Positions 44,711 to 53,576 of a stretch of 64,000 nucleotides of DNA are shown in pieces. The notes beneath the pieces were generated by a model that was not told the origin of the DNA, searched no databases, and worked only from the letters and a program-made list of their open reading frames with translations. Within the stretch, counting starts at the first letter, position 1, and each line of letters begins with the position of its first letter. The position numbers were made by a program, and so were the translations under genes. This DNA comes from CAVQCA01 sp963710815 (lineage in GTDB: Bacteria; Pseudomonadota; Gammaproteobacteria; UBA9214), in the NCBI GenBank assembly GCA_963710815.1, contig CAVQCA010000055.1, positions 7,997 through 71,996 on the forward strand. The letters are read 5' to 3'.

Positions 44711-45682
44711 ATGTCGATAACGTGCTACGGCCAGCGTCTGCTCAATCCCTTTCGGGGTGTGATCAATTGCATCCGCTACGAATCCGCGGAAGCCGTGACG
44801 CGCGACGGCCTGCGCTGGGACATCTATGTCAGCAATGACCGGCTGCTGGAGGGTATGGATACCGACCGGCGCGTGCAGATAAGCGACATCCGCTACGGCA
44901 ACTGGTCGCCCGAGACGGGTCTGAAACGCGGACCGCTGTATCCATCGGAGGACTTCAAATACCTCGAGCACATGGGTGCCATCGTCTACGAACACCTCCT
45001 CGAGGTCCATGACAGGATCCCGTTCCCGTTTCAGGACCGTTTCGAATTCTGGTTGCTGGACCGGGAAGCACGGCCGCTGGCACTGCTCGACAGCGCGGTC
45101 AGGCGGGAAGACATCGAACTGGACCAGTCCATTGAATGGCGCGCCGGACAGGCCTGCCGGCAGGGCTTCACCACCGCGGCGGTGAAACACGACCGGGAAG
45201 GCGCCGCGGCCGGCTATCTCTCGCGCCACATCAACGCCGGCGCCGGCGCCACGCCCGCGGCGCAATGGTTCGAACGCCTGTCCGACGGAGGCGGCGCCGG
45301 CCTGGCGGGCGTCAATCTCGATCCGGGACAGGCGGAACGCACACTGGTGGCGGGGGAATTCCCGTCCCTGCTGCTGGCCACACGCCACCAGGATGCCGCG
45401 CATCGACGGCTATACAACGATTTCCTGAACTGGCAGGCGCCCTGGCTGCTGACGCTCCCGACGCTCGACCGCACAACGCGTGAACACTTCGAAGGCGAGG
45501 CCTGTAGCCGTCCGCTGCTGGTCGCACAGCAGTACCGCCTCTACCCCGAGATCATCGATGCATCTCTGATCAGGGCCGCCCGGGTCGAGGCCAGGCTGCG
45601 CAAGTCCGTTCCGGAAGACAACGACAGCGAGTCCGTCATGTCGACCTACTATATCGAACTGCACCCCAGTCCGACGGAATAG
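44711..45682 (+). CDS. Uncharacterised protein
   Basis: 323 residues; I do not recognise the family. The start at 44711 (MSITCYGQRLLNPFRG) lies directly after the hairpin element. There is no signal peptide or membrane segment. Clear elements are an N-terminal beta-rich part (WDIYVSNDRLLEGMDTDRRV), PYEHLLEV-like and PFPFQDRFEFWLLD segments, and a conserved-looking RTTREHFEGEACSRPL near the end, with a short acidic tail. YihY follows on the same strand. The function is open. Confidence 0.75.
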   Translation: MSITCYGQRLLNPFRGVINCIRYESAEAVTRDGLRWDIYVSNDRLLEGMDTDRRVQISDIRYGNWSPETGLKRGPLYPSEDFKYLEHMGAIVYEHLLEVHDRIPFPFQDRFEFWLLDREARPLALLDSAVRREDIELDQSIEWRAGQACRQGFTTAAVKHDREGAAAGYLSRHINAGAGATPAAQWFERLSDGGGAGLAGVNLDPGQAERTLVAGEFPSLLLATRHQDAAHRRLYNDFLNWQAPWLLTLPTLDRTTREHFEGEACSRPLLVAQQYRLYPEIIDASLIRAARVEARLRKSVPEDNDSESVMSTYYIELHPSPTE

Positions 45683-45867
45683 CATGCGTAAATTCATTCG
45701 CCATGTTCGGCCTCGATCCGGCATCGCCACAGAGGTCGTCACAATGTCATTCCCGGTCACGACGATCATGTCCACCTGCCGGCGTGGCGCGGCAGCCGAA
45801 CCGGTGGAAACCGCGCTTCCCGGCGCTGCCGCCCATCGCCGGCGCCACGCGCGCCGGGTACCCTGCC

Positions 45868-46758
45868 ATGCACGTTGAGTCCGGCCGTGCACGGTTCGTG
45901 ATCGAAAACCCGTTGCGGTTCGTGCTCATGACCATTACCGGTTTTCGCGCCAACCAGGGACTGCTGCTCGCCGGCGCCGTGGCGTATTACACCCTGCTTT
46001 CCATCCTGCCCATGCTGGCGCTCATACTGATCGTCCTGTCGCAACTCACCGATCTGCATCTGCTGCTCAACACCACGCGGGAATACCTCGGACTCATTGC
46101 GCCCGGCCACGCCGAGGAGGTGACGGCACAGGTCGCCACGTTCCTGCACAACTGGAAGCTGGTCGGCGTGGTAGGTATCCTCATGCTGCTGCTGTTCAGC
46201 TCGCTCGCCTTCACCACGCTGGAAAATGCCATGTCCGTCATCTTCTTCCACCGTGTGGCGATCCAGCGCCGACGATTCCTGGTCTCGGCCATCATCCCCT
46301 ACTGCTACATCCTCTGTCTGGCGCTGGGCATGCTGCTGGTCAGCACCATAAGCGGCGTGCTTGCGACCCTGGACGAACACACCATCACCCTCATGGGGCA
46401 CGTCTGGTTCCTGGGCGGGTACAGCGCGTCCATCGTCTACATCCTGGGCGTCACCGGTGAGGTTCTCCTGCTGTCTTCTCTTTACCTGGTCATGCCCACC
46501 GGCGGGCTGGCACTGCACCACGCCCTCATCGGTGGACTCACCGCCACGATACTCTGGGAGCTCACGCGGCATTTCCTGGTGTGGTATTTCTCGACCCTGT
46601 CGATCGTCAACATCGTCTACGGGACCTTTGCCACCGTAGTCATCATCCTGCTCAGCCTGGAGGCCGCTTCATTCATCCTGCTGTTCGGCGCCCAGGTGAT
46701 TTCCGAATACGAACGCATTGGCAGCCGCCATGACGCAAATGGCGGCCTGCACACCTGA
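45868..46758 (+). CDS. YihY/virulence factor BrkB family membrane protein
   Basis: 296 residues with six membrane segments (for example GLLLAGAVAYYTLLSILPML, LVGVVGILMLLLFSSLAF, ATVVIILLSLEAASFILLFG). This family was once misnamed ribonuclease BN; its function is not established, and transporter or envelope roles have been proposed. The ATG at 45868 (MHVESGRARF) is preferred to the extension to 45703, which is low-complexity and basic. Its end overlaps the next gene by 29 bp. Confidence 0.9.
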   Translation: MHVESGRARFVIENPLRFVLMTITGFRANQGLLLAGAVAYYTLLSILPMLALILIVLSQLTDLHLLLNTTREYLGLIAPGHAEEVTAQVATFLHNWKLVGVVGILMLLLFSSLAFTTLENAMSVIFFHRVAIQRRRFLVSAIIPYCYILCLALGMLLVSTISGVLATLDEHTITLMGHVWFLGGYSASIVYILGVTGEVLLLSSLYLVMPTGGLALHHALIGGLTATILWELTRHFLVWYFSTLSIVNIVYGTFATVVIILLSLEAASFILLFGAQVISEYERIGSRHDANGGLHT

Positions 46759-48154
46759 ACCCGCGCCGGCCCTGTTGAGGGGCGCGCTGGCCGCCCTGGG
46801 CCTGCTCATCGCGCTCGCCCTGAGCCCCGCGGCCCGGGCGAATGACGGCGTCAGGACCCTGCAGCGCCTTGCCGACCCCGTGATCATCGAGGGGATCAGC
46901 CTGCCGCTGTTATCCGGCAAGGACATCGATCACATCCGTGTCTACGCGTTTCACGAGCAACGGCCCGTGGCGATCCCCTACCAGATCGATCAGCGCGACT
47001 CGACCGGCGGCTGGGTCTGGAGTGTCGTCTATCGTCAGGTCTACCAGATCGACAGCAACGGCGCCTATGCACCGCTCACACGCGAACCGGAGAGCACCGG
47101 CTTCGGAACGGTCGATGACCAGGATGCAAAGGGAAAGGCGCTGCTGGACAGTAATGACGAACTGGTGTTCATGGCAAGTGATCTCGGCGACAGGGGTGTC
47201 GCTGTGCAACGCGCCCTGCATACCGACCGGGTCCAGCAGATCGAGGTCGTCGACGCCGCGGACAACACCCGCGGCTGGGCCTATGTCGCCTGGTATCCGG
47301 ACTCGCCACCGGCCCGCTCGGAAACGCGCTACATGCAGTACAGCGCCAGGGACAGGATGGTGAGCTCACCCGTGTATGATTTTCACTTCTCGGATAAACA
47401 TACGGCGGTCATACACGACCTGCGCGTAAACGGTTTCCCGATCATCGACAGGATCAGGATCAACGGCGAGATCATGCTGGACCTGCCGTTCCTGGACAGC
47501 GCCATCAGGTTCACCGAAGAGGACATCCACGGTTACACGGAAGGCTATATCGCGGGACCGGTGCGCATCATACGGCGTAATATCGCCCACCTCGCGCTCG
47601 CCGGCGGCCTGCTTAACTCGTCCGAGGTCACCTGCGACCATTTCTACTACCCACGGCACGCGGAAATTCCGGTCTGCCTCGCGATCCGTTTTCCGGTCAG
47701 GCAGGTCTCCATGACCCTGACCACCGATTACCGCAATCCGCCGTTTCGCCGCCTGTTCATGGGACAGGCACGCAAGCCGGCGCCGGGACAGTCCAGTTCA
47801 CTGGAGGCGCATGTGCATAAACTGGGAACCGAGTGGATCGCGTTCGACAGCAACAAGGCGTCGATCATCAGCCTGATGGTGATGCCGAGCGTGATCGAAG
47901 GCCAGGCCAGTGCGCAACCCTGTCTTTGCGGCGACACGCAGAATACCGCACGCGCGCAGGTATCAGCCGGAACACCCACCGAGGCCGGCTTTCTGATCAC
48001 CTCGGTGGCCGGGTGCCCCAGGGGTGAGCATGTTCTCTACGGCACCTACCTGATCTCCTCCCACCCCTACCGGCCCGGAGACGAGAATGCGGCGCTGCGC
48101 ATGCAGCACGACAAGCTGCTTCCGCTCATCACGCCGGTATCCGCAGGCGACTGA
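46730..48154 (+). CDS. Uncharacterised exported protein
   Basis: 474 residues from the ATG at 46730, or 478 from 46718; both overlap the YihY gene. A signal peptide ends near AARA (about residue 37). The mature protein is beta-rich with many Tyr/Asp residues, four Cys near the C-terminus including a CLC pair, and several conserved-looking segments (FGTVDDQDAKGKALLDSNDE, FIASD-like VFMASDLGDRG). I do not recognise a family. Predicted location is periplasm or outer surface. Possibly co-translated with YihY. Confidence 0.8.
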   Translation: MTQMAACTPEPAPALLRGALAALGLLIALALSPAARANDGVRTLQRLADPVIIEGISLPLLSGKDIDHIRVYAFHEQRPVAIPYQIDQRDSTGGWVWSVVYRQVYQIDSNGAYAPLTREPESTGFGTVDDQDAKGKALLDSNDELVFMASDLGDRGVAVQRALHTDRVQQIEVVDAADNTRGWAYVAWYPDSPPARSETRYMQYSARDRMVSSPVYDFHFSDKHTAVIHDLRVNGFPIIDRIRINGEIMLDLPFLDSAIRFTEEDIHGYTEGYIAGPVRIIRRNIAHLALAGGLLNSSEVTCDHFYYPRHAEIPVCLAIRFPVRQVSMTLTTDYRNPPFRRLFMGQARKPAPGQSSSLEAHVHKLGTEWIAFDSNKASIISLMVMPSVIEGQASAQPCLCGDTQNTARAQVSAGTPTEAGFLITSVAGCPRGEHVLYGTYLISSHPYRPGDENAALRMQHDKLLPLITPVSAGD

Positions 48155-48196
48155 TCGCGTTATGCGGAAGCGTTAACAGGCCCTATGAACAGCCTT

Positions 48197-48715
48197 TCAG
48201 TCAGCCGGCAGCGAACGCGGCCGGGTCAGGGAAACCAGCCGGGCGCAGCCATACGCGAGCCGTGACCAGTCCTCGGGCAGCTTGAGACACGCCAGGGTTG
48301 CCGTGGGCATCAGTTTGCCATCCTCGGGCACGACAGTGTTTTCCCCGCATAGCCAGCCCAGCAATTCCTCCAGTCCCGGATTGTGCCCCACCAGCAGGAG
48401 GGTATCGCGCCCTTGCGGGCAGTCCGCCAGCACCGCCAGCAAGGCATTCAGATCCGCTTCGTAGATGCGCCGGTCGAAGTGTATGCCGTCGTTTTCAATA
48501 CCCAGTTCCTGACATACCCCATAAACGGTTTCCCTGGCCCGAACCGCGGGAGAACTCACCACATAATCGGGCCTCGGCCCCTCCCGGCGCATCCATTCCC
48601 CCATGCGCCGCGCATCCTTCTTGCCCCGCTTGGCCAGTGGACGTTCGAAGTCCCCGGCCACACCGGTATCCCAGGCGGATTTGGCGTGGCGCAGCAACAG
48701 CAGATGACGCGGCAT
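48197..48715 (-). CDS. sixA: Phosphohistidine phosphatase SixA
   Basis: A 172-residue histidine phosphatase (RHG/SixA type). The catalytic RHA motif is LLLLRHAKSAWDT, and the second His is in LVGHNPGLEELLGWL. SixA removes phosphate from histidine on phosphotransfer proteins, such as those of the nitrogen PTS. It stands alone, convergent with the exported protein, and just downstream of a B-family palindrome in its 5' region. Confidence 0.92.
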   Translation of the reverse strand: MPRHLLLLRHAKSAWDTGVAGDFERPLAKRGKKDARRMGEWMRREGPRPDYVVSSPAVRARETVYGVCQELGIENDGIHFDRRIYEADLNALLAVLADCPQGRDTLLLVGHNPGLEELLGWLCGENTVVPEDGKLMPTATLACLKLPEDWSRLAYGCARLVSLTRPRSLPAD

Positions 48716-48776
48716 TTTTACGCTCCCGATTTCAATACGATCTGATCGTTAACGGGTATGACTCCGAAAGCACCCG

Positions 48777-48863
48777 TTTCACCGCAAAGACGCAAAGAAC
48801 GCAGAGAAATTCTTTAACGAAAAGAATTAAACACTTTGCGTTCTTTGCGTCTTTGCGGTGAGT
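48777..48863. repeat. Palindromic repeat family B, copy 3
   Basis: Left arm 48777-48806 (CACCGCAAAGACGCAAAGAA) and right arm 48834-48863 (TTCTTTGCGTCTTTGCGGTG) with a 27-bp loop containing TTCTTTAACGAAAAGAATTA. Opposite in orientation to copy 1. It lies between the divergent 5' region of sixA and the end of the helicase gene. Confidence 0.85.
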
Positions 48864-48888
48864 TTGTTGCTTTAAGGATAGACGCTGG

Positions 48889-50799
48889 TTAACGCGGCAG
48901 GTGCAGCTGACGGCGTTTCTTTTCTTTCACCGGTTGGCTGGCGCGCCTGGCTTTTGTCGCGGCAGGCCGGGTTTTTGCCGCAGTCGGCTTGTCTTTTGCC
49001 TTGTTAAAGCGCTGTTTTGCTGCGCTGGAAGTCTTGACCTTTAACGGGCTCTCCCCGTCCTTCCGGCCCTCACCGCCCTTGCCGCCGGTATCAGGATGGA
49101 TATTGAGTCTCTGCTGGCGCACCCGTACCTGCTTGAGCTGGCGGAAGACCTCCGCCGGCATGCCCTCGGGAAGATCGACAGTGCTGTAATCGTCATAGAG
49201 CCTGATCTGGCCGATAAACTGGCTGTCGATGCCGGCCTCGTTGGCGATCGCGCCGACGATATCCCCCGGGGTCGCCTCGTGCCGGCGGCCGACCTCGATA
49301 CGGTAGCGCACCATATCTGTCGGCAATGATTTCCGGGTTCGTTCCGGTTTGCCGCGCCGCTGTTCATCCGTGTCCGGACGCCCTCTGGAGGGGGGCGTCT
49401 TCGGCGATCGCGGCGCCGCGGGTTCCTCCCGGGTCTCCCGCAATGGCTTCTTCGGAGTCCGTGGCGTGGCCGTTCCCCGGGTCTCCCGCATCTGCAGGGG
49501 ACGCCCCCGCTGCAGCAGGTAGGCCATGGCGGCGGCGATCTCGTGCGCGCTGAGATCCTGCTCGTTCTCGATCTGGTTGACGACCTCGTGCAGGAAGCCG
49601 AGATCCTCGGCTTCGATCACATCGAGGATCTGCTGCTTGAACTGCGCGACCCGCCGGTCGGTCACCGCCTCGCCGCTCGGCAGGTGCATGGCTTCAATGG
49701 GCTGGCGCGTCGCCTTTTCGATGGCGCGCAGCATGCGCATCTCCCGGGGCGAGACGAACAGGATCGCGCTGCCCGTTCGCCCGGCGCGCCCGGTACGGCC
49801 AATGCGGTGCACATAGGATTCGGTGTCGCAGGGAATGTCGTAATTGAACACCAGGCTGATGCGCTTCACATCCAGTCCACGGGCGGCGACGTCCGTTGCC
49901 ACCACGATGTCCAGCTTCTCGTTCTTCAGCTGCTCTATGGTCCGCTCACGCAAGGCCTGGTTCATGTCGCCATTGAGGGCGGCGGCGGCGAAACCGCGCG
50001 CCTCCAGTTTCTCGGCGAGCGAAACGGTCTCGGTCTTGGTGCGCACGAAAATCAGCACCGCATCGAAGTCCTCGACTTCGAGGATGCGCGTCAGGGCATC
50101 GAGCTTGTGCAGACCGCTTACCTGCCAGTAGCGCTGCTTCGTGGTGGATACGGTCGTGGTGCCGGACTTGATGCGAACCTCGCGGGGATCGCGCAGGTGT
50201 TTCCGCGCCACGCGGCGTATCGCATCCGGCATGGTGGCCGAGAACAGCGCGGTCTGCCGTTCGGCCGGGGTGTGTTCCAGTATCCACTCGACATCATCGA
50301 TGAAGCCCATCCTGAGCATTTCATCGGCTTCATCGAGGACCAGGGTTCGCAGGGTGTCGAGCACCAGGCTCTTGCGCCGCAAGTGGTCCATGATCCGTCC
50401 CGGTGTGCCGATCACGACATGCACGCCGCGCCTGAGTTGACGCAGCTGGGTATCCATGGACTGGCCGCCGTAGATGGGCAGCACATGGAACCCCGGGAGA
50501 TGACGCGCATAGGCCTGGAAGGCCTCGGCCACCTGAATCGCCAGTTCCCGGGTCGGCGTCAGCACCAGCACCTGGGGCTGTTTCATGCCGAGGTCGAGTC
50601 GACTGAGCAGCGGCAGGGCGAAGGCGGCGGTCTTGCCGGTACCGGTTTGCGCCTGCCCTAACAGGTCACACCCCTCGAGCAACGGCGGGATGCTTTCCGC
50701 CTGGATGGGTGACGGGCTTTCATAGCCGATTTCCTGCAACGCCTGCAGAACAGGGCCGGCAAGCGCCAGTTGGCCAAAGCCGGTGACGGGTGAGTTCAT
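48889..50799 (-). CDS. deaD: DEAD-box RNA helicase (DeaD/CsdA-like)
   Basis: 636 residues. Helicase core with Q motif, Walker A AQTGTGKTAAF, LDEADEMLRMGF, SATMPDAI and HRIGRTGRAGRTG; a DbpA/CsdA-type RNA-binding domain near residues 480-560 (VRYRIEVGRRHEATPGDIVG, then GQIRLYDDYSTVDLPEGM); and a Lys/Arg-rich tail. CsdA works in ribosome assembly and mRNA decay, often at low temperature. It is intact and follows a B-family repeat. Confidence 0.94.
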   Translation of the reverse strand: MNSPVTGFGQLALAGPVLQALQEIGYESPSPIQAESIPPLLEGCDLLGQAQTGTGKTAAFALPLLSRLDLGMKQPQVLVLTPTRELAIQVAEAFQAYARHLPGFHVLPIYGGQSMDTQLRQLRRGVHVVIGTPGRIMDHLRRKSLVLDTLRTLVLDEADEMLRMGFIDDVEWILEHTPAERQTALFSATMPDAIRRVARKHLRDPREVRIKSGTTTVSTTKQRYWQVSGLHKLDALTRILEVEDFDAVLIFVRTKTETVSLAEKLEARGFAAAALNGDMNQALRERTIEQLKNEKLDIVVATDVAARGLDVKRISLVFNYDIPCDTESYVHRIGRTGRAGRTGSAILFVSPREMRMLRAIEKATRQPIEAMHLPSGEAVTDRRVAQFKQQILDVIEAEDLGFLHEVVNQIENEQDLSAHEIAAAMAYLLQRGRPLQMRETRGTATPRTPKKPLRETREEPAAPRSPKTPPSRGRPDTDEQRRGKPERTRKSLPTDMVRYRIEVGRRHEATPGDIVGAIANEAGIDSQFIGQIRLYDDYSTVDLPEGMPAEVFRQLKQVRVRQQRLNIHPDTGGKGGEGRKDGESPLKVKTSSAAKQRFNKAKDKPTAAKTRPAATKARRASQPVKEKKRRQLHLPR

Positions 50800-50869
50800 G
50801 ATGGAGTACCTTTCGAAAGAGGGGGCGTTCCCGCCCGTGGAGTGTAGCGAAGCAGACCCGGGATAGCAG

Positions 50870-51259
50870 CTAAAAGAGTCCGCTGCGCAACATCACCAGG
50901 GTGCAGGCATCGAGACATTCGATGCCGGCGGATCGCAGGCGGGCCTCCAGGAGAGGCGATTCGGTACCGGGATTGAAGATGACCCGCGCCGGCGCCAGAG
51001 CGATGATATCATCGGTCCGCCCCCTGCTGTGCAGCGGACCCAGATACAGCGTGAGGGTGTGCACCTTCTCCTGGATGTCGCGCAGGCTGTGAACCACCGG
51101 CAGGTCGCCGATAGCCTCCGCTTTGGGATGCACCGGGATGACCCGGTAGCCCTTCGCCTGGAGCTGCCGTACGGCCATATTGGAATAACGGGTAGCCTTC
51201 GGGCTTGCGCCGAGCACGACAACCACATGGTCTCCGGGCTTGCGTGGAATCGTCTGCAT
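50870..51259 (-). CDS. CoA-binding domain protein (YccU-like)
   Basis: A 129-residue Rossmann-fold protein of the CoA_binding_2 type: VVVLGASPKATRYSNMAV, YRVIPVHPKAEAIGD and IIALAPARVIFNPGTESP, with a Cys in GIECLDACTLVML. Related proteins bind CoA, but enzymatic function is unknown. It lies 70 bp upstream of the helicase gene on the same strand, with a gap that includes AT-rich leader sequence. Confidence 0.88.
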   Translation of the reverse strand: MQTIPRKPGDHVVVVLGASPKATRYSNMAVRQLQAKGYRVIPVHPKAEAIGDLPVVHSLRDIQEKVHTLTLYLGPLHSRGRTDDIIALAPARVIFNPGTESPLLEARLRSAGIECLDACTLVMLRSGLF

Positions 51260-51456
51260 GGTTCACTCTCGCCGGCGCAGGACGGGACGCGGCCTCCGAT
51301 AAGCCGTGGGAAACAGGGTGCCGGGTGGTCCTTTGATCGCGGCACGTATTGGCACTGATTTGATCATGACATACCATTCAAGACAACAGGGCTGCACCTG
51401 GGGAGCCGCAAGATGCCGGAAGACACCGATCACACTCACGCGCGACCCGACCCGGG

Positions 51457-52200
51457 GTGAAACCGAAACACATTCGCCAGCCGCCGGCCGTCCAGGACTT
51501 CGATCTGAAGCCGGGACGGGTGCTCGCGCGAAAATATGAGGTGATCGGCAAACTCGGCACCGGCTGGGAAGGCCAGGTCTACCTGGTGCGCGAACTGGCC
51601 ACGCAAATCGAGCGGGCCGTCAAGCTGTTCTTTCCGCAACGCAACCTCAGAGACCGCGCCGCCAAATGCTACGCCCAGAAGCTGCACAAGCTGCGCCACT
51701 GCCCCATCGTCATCCAGTATTATACGCAGGAAACCATCGTCTTCCGCGGTCTGCCGATCACGGTGCTGGTCTCCGAATTCGTCGAGGGGGAGCTGCTCAG
51801 CGCCTTTCTCGCCAGGCAGCCCGGCAAGCGGCTGGGCGCCTTTCCGGCGCTGCACCTGCTGCATGACCTCTCCAGGGGAATCGAATGCATCCACCAGATG
51901 AAGGAGTACCACGGCGACCTGCACACCGATAACATCATCGTGCAGCGCTACGGCCTGGGGTTCGACCTCAAACTCCTGGACTTCTACCACCGGGGCCCAC
52001 CCACGATGGAGAGCGTACGCGATGATGTCGTGGAAATGATCCGGATTTTCTACGACGCGCTGGGCGGAACACGACGCTACCGCCACCATCCTCCCGAAGT
52101 GAAGGCCATCTGCCGCGGGATGAAACGCAGTCTGATACTGAAAAACTTCCGTACCGCGGGCCAACTCAGGGAATACCTGGAGACCATCGAATGGCATTGA
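51457..52200 (+). CDS. Atypical Ser/Thr protein kinase-like protein
   Basis: 247 residues from a GTG at 51457. A complete but atypical kinase fold: glycine loop LGTGWEGQVYLV, Lys56 in AVKLFF, catalytic loop HGDLHTDN (152-159) in place of HRD...N, and DFY (175-177) in place of DFG. The HGD and DxxxN arrangement also occurs in active kinases of the RIO/aminoglycoside-kinase style, so activity is plausible. No membrane segment. The gene overlaps the PP2C gene by 10 bp, suggesting a matched kinase/phosphatase pair. Confidence 0.82.
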   Translation: MKPKHIRQPPAVQDFDLKPGRVLARKYEVIGKLGTGWEGQVYLVRELATQIERAVKLFFPQRNLRDRAAKCYAQKLHKLRHCPIVIQYYTQETIVFRGLPITVLVSEFVEGELLSAFLARQPGKRLGAFPALHLLHDLSRGIECIHQMKEYHGDLHTDNIIVQRYGLGFDLKLLDFYHRGPPTMESVRDDVVEMIRIFYDALGGTRRYRHHPPEVKAICRGMKRSLILKNFRTAGQLREYLETIEWH

Positions 52201-53006
52201 GCCTGCAGGAACCAAAAATCTACTTCGCGGAAGACATGCAGGACATCACATCCTTCGCCGTTGCAGGCGGCATGGCCTGCGTCTACACGGCGCGTTCCCC
52301 GGAAAAGACCACACCGAACGAGGATTCCCTGGCCCTGCTGCCGTGTGCCGACCACACCGCCGTGCTGGTGATCGCCGACGGCCTGGGTGGCTTGCGCGCC
52401 GGCGACCTCGCCTCGCGCCATGCGGTCGACAGCCTTGCCGCCGCCGTAACACAGTGCTGTGCCGGACAGGACTCCATGCGCGAGGCCATACTGAACGGTG
52501 TGGAACAGGCGGGAGAAAAGATCGCCGCCATGGGTCTGGGCGCGGCAACGACGGTCGCGATCGTCGAAATCCAGGGCCAGGAGGTGCGCCCCTATCACGT
52601 GGGTGACTCCATGACCCTCATCACCGGCCAGCGCGGCCGGATCAAGTACCTGACAGTGCCGCATTCACCGGTGGGCTACGCGGTCGAGTCGGGCCTGCTC
52701 GATGCAAACGAAGCCATGTATCACGAGGAGCGCCACCTGGTCTCGAACGTGGTCGGCACACCCCGCATGCATGTGGAGATCGGCCCGAAGGTGACGCTGG
52801 CGGTCCGGGACACGCTGCTGGTCGGCAGCGACGGCTTGTACGACAACCTGCAGGTCGACGAGATCACCGCCATCATCCGCAAAGGCCCACTGCCTTCAGC
52901 CGCGCGCGCGCTGGCGGATCAATGTCGCACCCGCATGCAGGAATACCGCCCGGATCGTCCCCACAAACCGGACGACATGAGCTTTATCCTGTTTCGCCCG
53001 GTATAA
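52191..53006 (+). CDS. PP2C-type Ser/Thr protein phosphatase
   Basis: 271 residues with the PP2C Asp set: NEDSLALL, VLVIADGLGGLRAG, GAATTVAIVEIQG, YHVGDSMTLI, LVGSDGLYDNL and KPDDMSFIL. It starts within the end of the atypical kinase gene (10-bp overlap), so the two are translationally coupled. It ends 6 bp from the convergent tusE. Unlike the PP2C at 26 kb, this frame is intact. Confidence 0.92.
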   Translation: MALSLQEPKIYFAEDMQDITSFAVAGGMACVYTARSPEKTTPNEDSLALLPCADHTAVLVIADGLGGLRAGDLASRHAVDSLAAAVTQCCAGQDSMREAILNGVEQAGEKIAAMGLGAATTVAIVEIQGQEVRPYHVGDSMTLITGQRGRIKYLTVPHSPVGYAVESGLLDANEAMYHEERHLVSNVVGTPRMHVEIGPKVTLAVRDTLLVGSDGLYDNLQVDEITAIIRKGPLPSAARALADQCRTRMQEYRPDRPHKPDDMSFILFRPV

Positions 53007-53012
53007 ACGACG

Positions 53013-53306
53013 TCAGACGCAGCCGGTCGGCTTGGGAAGGCCGCCATACTTGGTGATCGGTTTCATGGGGCCGGTCATCCACAGTTTGAATATAGCCTTC
53101 TGGTCTTCACCGACATATTTGGCGAACTTGCGGATCGGCGGTACCACGGAATAGGTCTCGAAGTACTCGCGCGCCTTCATGATATGTGCCCACTTGACCT
53201 CATCCAGGTCCACCTCGTCGGCCTCCGCCATCGCCTGGGCGATCTCGGGGGTCCACGCATTCATATCCGTCAAATAACCATCACCATCGCGTTCTGGAAT
53301 CTGCAT
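53013..53306 (-). CDS. tusE: TusE/DsrC family sulfur relay protein
   Basis: 97 residues, very close to TusE: GYLTDMNAWTPEIAQAMA, REYFETYSVVPPIRKFAKYV, and the C-terminal tail LPKPTGCV. The penultimate Cys96 is the sulfur-carrying CysA; at the inner CysB position stands Thr85 (in GPMKPITKYGGL), as in TusE rather than DsrC. TusE accepts persulfide sulfur from TusBCD for 2-thiouridine synthesis at the tRNA wobble position. The rest of the tus genes are not in the window. Confidence 0.93.
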   Translation of the reverse strand: MQIPERDGDGYLTDMNAWTPEIAQAMAEADEVDLDEVKWAHIMKAREYFETYSVVPPIRKFAKYVGEDQKAIFKLWMTGPMKPITKYGGLPKPTGCV

Positions 53307-53396
53307 CTTCTACCTCTTCATTATCCAATAGGTTCATCTCACGGACCGCATGCCACGATTGTACAACACACGGCATTCTTCCGCTGAATTACACCC

Positions 53397-53431
53397 ATTA
53401 GACAATTCCTGAGTAAATTAGTCAAGTACTA
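53397..53431 (-). promoter_or_regulatory. tusE promoter overlapped by an IscR-like site
   Basis: On the minus strand, TTGACT (53425-53420) and TCTAAT (53402-53397) with 17 bp between them form a near-consensus sigma70 promoter, about 90 bp before the tusE ATG. The sequence around it (GTACTTGACTAATTTACTC then AGGAATTG) resembles type 1 IscR operators of Gammaproteobacteria. The promoter is the firmer call; IscR binding is inference. Confidence 0.6.
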
Positions 53432-53576
53432 TTGTTGGCTGACCCGGTAGCGACGGGAAAAGGCATTCACGTTCCAGTCCGTGACAAGCTATCCCGCCAC
53501 AGGATTAAAAACGCCAGTCATCCCCCGCCTGCAGGCGGAGGTTTATGGATCCGTTGTATGGAGACTCCAAACAGCT

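Noticed and set aside
45684..45878. 64-codon frame between the uncharacterised gene and YihY
   Set aside because: No ribosome site, odd composition, and overlaps the YihY start; not supported.
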